Shown one piece after another: positions 26,056 to 28,183 of a stretch of DNA of 28,183 nucleotides. Each line of letters starts with the position of its first letter. The stretch's first letter is position 1. Source of the DNA: Dechloromonas sp. (GTDB taxonomy: Bacteria; Pseudomonadota; Gammaproteobacteria; Burkholderiales; Rhodocyclaceae); contig JAFLDQ010000031.1 of NCBI GenBank assembly GCA_017302355.1, forward strand, positions 1-28,183, read 5' to 3'. The notes under the pieces are model-generated. The model did no database searches, was not told the origin of the DNA, and worked only from the letters and a program-made list of their open reading frames with translations. Made by a program: the position numbers and the translations under genes.

Positions 26056-27876
26056 ATGAAATACGGTTTCCTCGGTGCAACCCTGTTGTCGTTGCTGCTT
26101 GCCGCCTGCCAGGCGCCGACGCCGCAACAGCCGCTGGCCGGCCATCTCAGCAGCGAGACCGCCCTGCCGCAGGCGCGGGGAGAGATTCCCGCCCCGGTGC
26201 AGCAGACGCTGGCGCTGCCCAAGCCGCGCGCGGCGCCCAAGTCGGAAACCTACAGCGTCGTCGTCAACAATGTTCCGGTGCGCGATCTGCTGTTCGCGCT
26301 GGCGCGCGACGCCAGGGTCAATGTCGATATCCACCCCGGCATCACCGGCACCGTGTCGCTCAACGCCATCAACCAGACGCTGCCGCAACTGCTGACGCGC
26401 ATCGCCAAGCAGGTCGACATGCGCTTCGAACTCGACGGCCCGAACCTCGCCGTCATGCCGGATTCGCCCTTCCTGAAACATTACAAGGTCGATTACGTGA
26501 ACATGGCGCGCAACGTGACCGAAACGATCTCGACCAGCACCCAGATCAACACCACGCCCGGCGGCAGTGGCGGCGCCACCTCGGTGGGCGGCGGCGCCGG
26601 CAACGTCTCGAACACCCGGATCGAAAACAAGTCCAACAACCAGTTCTGGGACTCGCTGGAAAAGAACATCAAGGACATCCTGCGCGAAACCGACAAGATT
26701 CTTCCGGAAGGTTCCAGCGAAACGGTCGTCGAGCAGGCCAACGCCCAGACCGCCACCGGCCCCGCGGCGCTGCCGCAGGGCGCCAGCCCGCGGGCGGCGC
26801 AGGCGCTTGCCAACGCCATGCAGGGCAACGCGGCGCTCGGTTCGTCGAGCCAGACCACCGGCAATTCGGTCGTCCGCCGCAACACCTTCCGTGAAGCCGC
26901 CTCGGTCATCATCAACCCGGAAAGCGGCGTGATCACGGTGCGCGCCACGGCGCGCCAGCACGAAAAGATCCAGGAGTTCATCGACCGCGTGATCGTCTCG
27001 TCGCGCCGCCAGGTGCTGATCGAGGCCACCATCGTCGAAGTCACGCTGGGCGACGGCTACCAGCAAGGCATCGAGTGGACCAAGGTGATCACCGGGGCCA
27101 CCGGCGTCGGCCTGTCCCTGACGCCGGCGTCGATCAACTCCAACGTCGGCAGTGCGCTGACGCCATTCACGCTGGGCTACCAGAACAAGCAGACGAACTT
27201 CGAGATCAACAGCATCGTCAACATCCTGCAGGCCTACGGCACCGCCAAGGTGCTCTCCAGCCCGCGCCTGTCGGTGATGAACAACCAGACGGCCCTGCTC
27301 AAGGTGGTCGAGAACTTCGTCTATTTCAACGTCAAGGCCGATACCGTAACCACCGCCAACGTAGGCAACAACACCACCGTCACCACCACCCCGCAGTCGG
27401 TCTCGGTCGGCCTCGTGATGAGCGTCACCGCCCAGGTCAGCGATGGCGATGCCGTCATCCTCAACGTGCGGCCGACGATTTCCAGCATCTCCGAGCTCAA
27501 GGAAGACCCGAACCCGAGCATCCCGGCCGGCGTCAAGAACTACGTGCCGCAGATCCGCACCCGGGAAATCGAGTCGGTCATGCGCGTCAACAGCGGCGAG
27601 ATCGCCGTCCTCGGCGGGCTCATGGAAGATTCCGTAAACTGGAAGACTGGCCGCGTGCCGCTGGTCGGCCAACTGCCGCTGATCGGCGAACTCTTTACCA
27701 CGCGCAACAACGCCGCCGCCAAATCCGAACTGGTCGTCTTCCTGCGCCCCGTGATCATCAGGGATCCCAGCCTCAACGGCGATTTCTCCAGCCTGCGCCC
27801 GATGCTCCCCGGCGAGACCTTCTTCGCCCAGCCGCCGGAAGCGCAACCGTTCAACGTTTCGCCTGGCAGCCGCTGA
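26056..27876 (+). CDS. MshL-like secretin (MSHA-type pilus or secretion outer-membrane channel)
   Basis: This 606-residue lipoprotein has a lipobox with Cys18 (LLLAAC). Residues 65-165 form an N-terminal STN/secretin_N-like region, followed by a Gly/Ser-rich stretch (166-184) and an Ala/Gln-rich stretch (220-275). From about 278 come the secretin_N tail and the secretin domain with EATIVEVTLGDGYQQGIEW and the signature VPLVGQLPLIGELFTT near residues 534-550. This matches MshL/PilQ-type outer-membrane channels. A weak GAAGG lies upstream of the ATG. Possible promoters precede it: TACAAT at 25943-25948 and an extended TAGCAT at 25999-26004, both weak. The gene lies 106 bases after the ATPase. 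Confidence 0.9.
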   Translation: MKYGFLGATLLSLLLAACQAPTPQQPLAGHLSSETALPQARGEIPAPVQQTLALPKPRAAPKSETYSVVVNNVPVRDLLFALARDARVNVDIHPGITGTVSLNAINQTLPQLLTRIAKQVDMRFELDGPNLAVMPDSPFLKHYKVDYVNMARNVTETISTSTQINTTPGGSGGATSVGGGAGNVSNTRIENKSNNQFWDSLEKNIKDILRETDKILPEGSSETVVEQANAQTATGPAALPQGASPRAAQALANAMQGNAALGSSSQTTGNSVVRRNTFREAASVIINPESGVITVRATARQHEKIQEFIDRVIVSSRRQVLIEATIVEVTLGDGYQQGIEWTKVITGATGVGLSLTPASINSNVGSALTPFTLGYQNKQTNFEINSIVNILQAYGTAKVLSSPRLSVMNNQTALLKVVENFVYFNVKADTVTTANVGNNTTVTTTPQSVSVGLVMSVTAQVSDGDAVILNVRPTISSISELKEDPNPSIPAGVKNYVPQIRTREIESVMRVNSGEIAVLGGLMEDSVNWKTGRVPLVGQLPLIGELFTTRNNAAAKSELVVFLRPVIIRDPSLNGDFSSLRPMLPGETFFAQPPEAQPFNVSPGSR

Positions 27877-27885
27877 GAGGTCACG

Positions 27886-28183
27886 ATGAGCCTGCTGATG
27901 GACGCCCTGAAACGGGCCGAGGCGAGCAAGCAGGAAGCGGCACGGGCGGCGGCCGGGCATGAAACGCCGCCGGTGGCGGCCGGCGAGATGAGCCTGGAGC
28001 CGCGGGCTGCGCCGGGCGCCGGCGGGACTTCTCTGCCCGAGCTCGCCGCGCACATCGACGCCCTCGATGCCGATCTCGCGACAACCCCCCCGTTGCGGCG
28101 CCCGCCGCCAGCGCCGCCGCCGCGGACGCCGTCCGGCGCCCCCGAAGCCGAGGACCTCAACCTGGCCGCGGCCCGTAACGCCT
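27886..28183 (+). CDS. N-terminus of a protein next to the secretin (partial)
   Basis: The frame is open to the right window edge and holds 99 residues. It starts MSLLMDALKRAEASKQEAA after a GAGAGG ribosome binding site ending 5 bases from the ATG, and lies 9 bases past the secretin stop. Proteins that begin MSLLMxALKKAE and are encoded after MshL-like secretins commonly carry TPR repeats (MshN-like); the repeats would be beyond the window. The visible part is an amphipathic helix followed by a Pro/Ala-rich, probably disordered, region. No membrane segment is seen yet, so function is inferred from context only. Confidence 0.7.
   Translation, partial: MSLLMDALKRAEASKQEAARAAAGHETPPVAAGEMSLEPRAAPGAGGTSLPELAAHIDALDADLATTPPLRRPPPAPPPRTPSGAPEAEDLNLAAARNA

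Noticed and set aside
25837..28053. A very long open frame on the minus strand across the secretin gene
   Set aside because: It lies antisense to a clear secretin gene with lipobox and signature motif. The product is Arg/Gly/Asp/His-rich without family motifs, as expected from high-GC shadow reading.

Overview
The window is high-GC DNA from a betaproteobacterium, most likely of the Rhodocyclales type. This rests on gene order: an mlaFEDACB operon running into an ABC-2 exporter, bolA and murA, a his gene set, a HIT protein, tatABC, and a DegQ/YafJ pair. No rRNA or tRNA gene was seen, so the placement is an inference from gene content and protein character.

Layout. 1-1963: a left end of doubtful continuity. 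A Gph-like phosphatase frame runs into a threonyl-tRNA synthetase tail, followed by an ErpA-like A-type Fe-S protein and a DegQ-like protease whose 5' and 3' halves differ in codon use and in family character. 1967-2773: a YafJ-type glutamine amidotransferase whose stop codon abuts that of tatC. 2774-8243 (minus strand): hisB-hisH-hisA-hisF-hisI-hisE-HIT-tatA-tatB-tatC, mostly with 1-4 nt overlaps. 8321-9807 (plus): hisC and a YkgJ-like cysteine-cluster protein, divergent from hisB. 9812-12858 (minus): hisG-hisD followed by a two-gene ChrA chromate transporter. 12904-15699 (minus): a DctPQM TRAP transporter with its own promoter. 15789-16374: a cold-shock gene with a strong terminator and a long leader. 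16375-23062 (minus): mlaF-E-D-A-C-B, a YadGH-type ABC exporter, a BolA-family gene and murA. 23173-28183 (plus): a PrsR-like sigma-54 response regulator, an MshM/ExeA-like ATPase ending in a SPOR domain, an MshL-like secretin and the start of a further gene, which together form the front of an MSHA-like pilus or secretion cluster.

How the genes work together. The his genes encode all the steps visible from PRPP and ATP to histidinol, plus histidinol dehydrogenase. The short-form HisG implies a HisZ encoded elsewhere. The Mla operon, YadGH-like exporter and MurA are all envelope functions. The right-hand operon couples a regulator to outer-membrane secretin assembly.

The main points for a second look are: the probable chimeric joins in the first 1.5 kb; the his block broken by an inverted hisC plus chrA/ykgJ and separated from murA by TRAP and csp genes; and the PrsR-like regulator driving an MSHA-like locus with a SPOR-tipped ATPase. 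I found no CRISPR array, insertion sequence or prophage.
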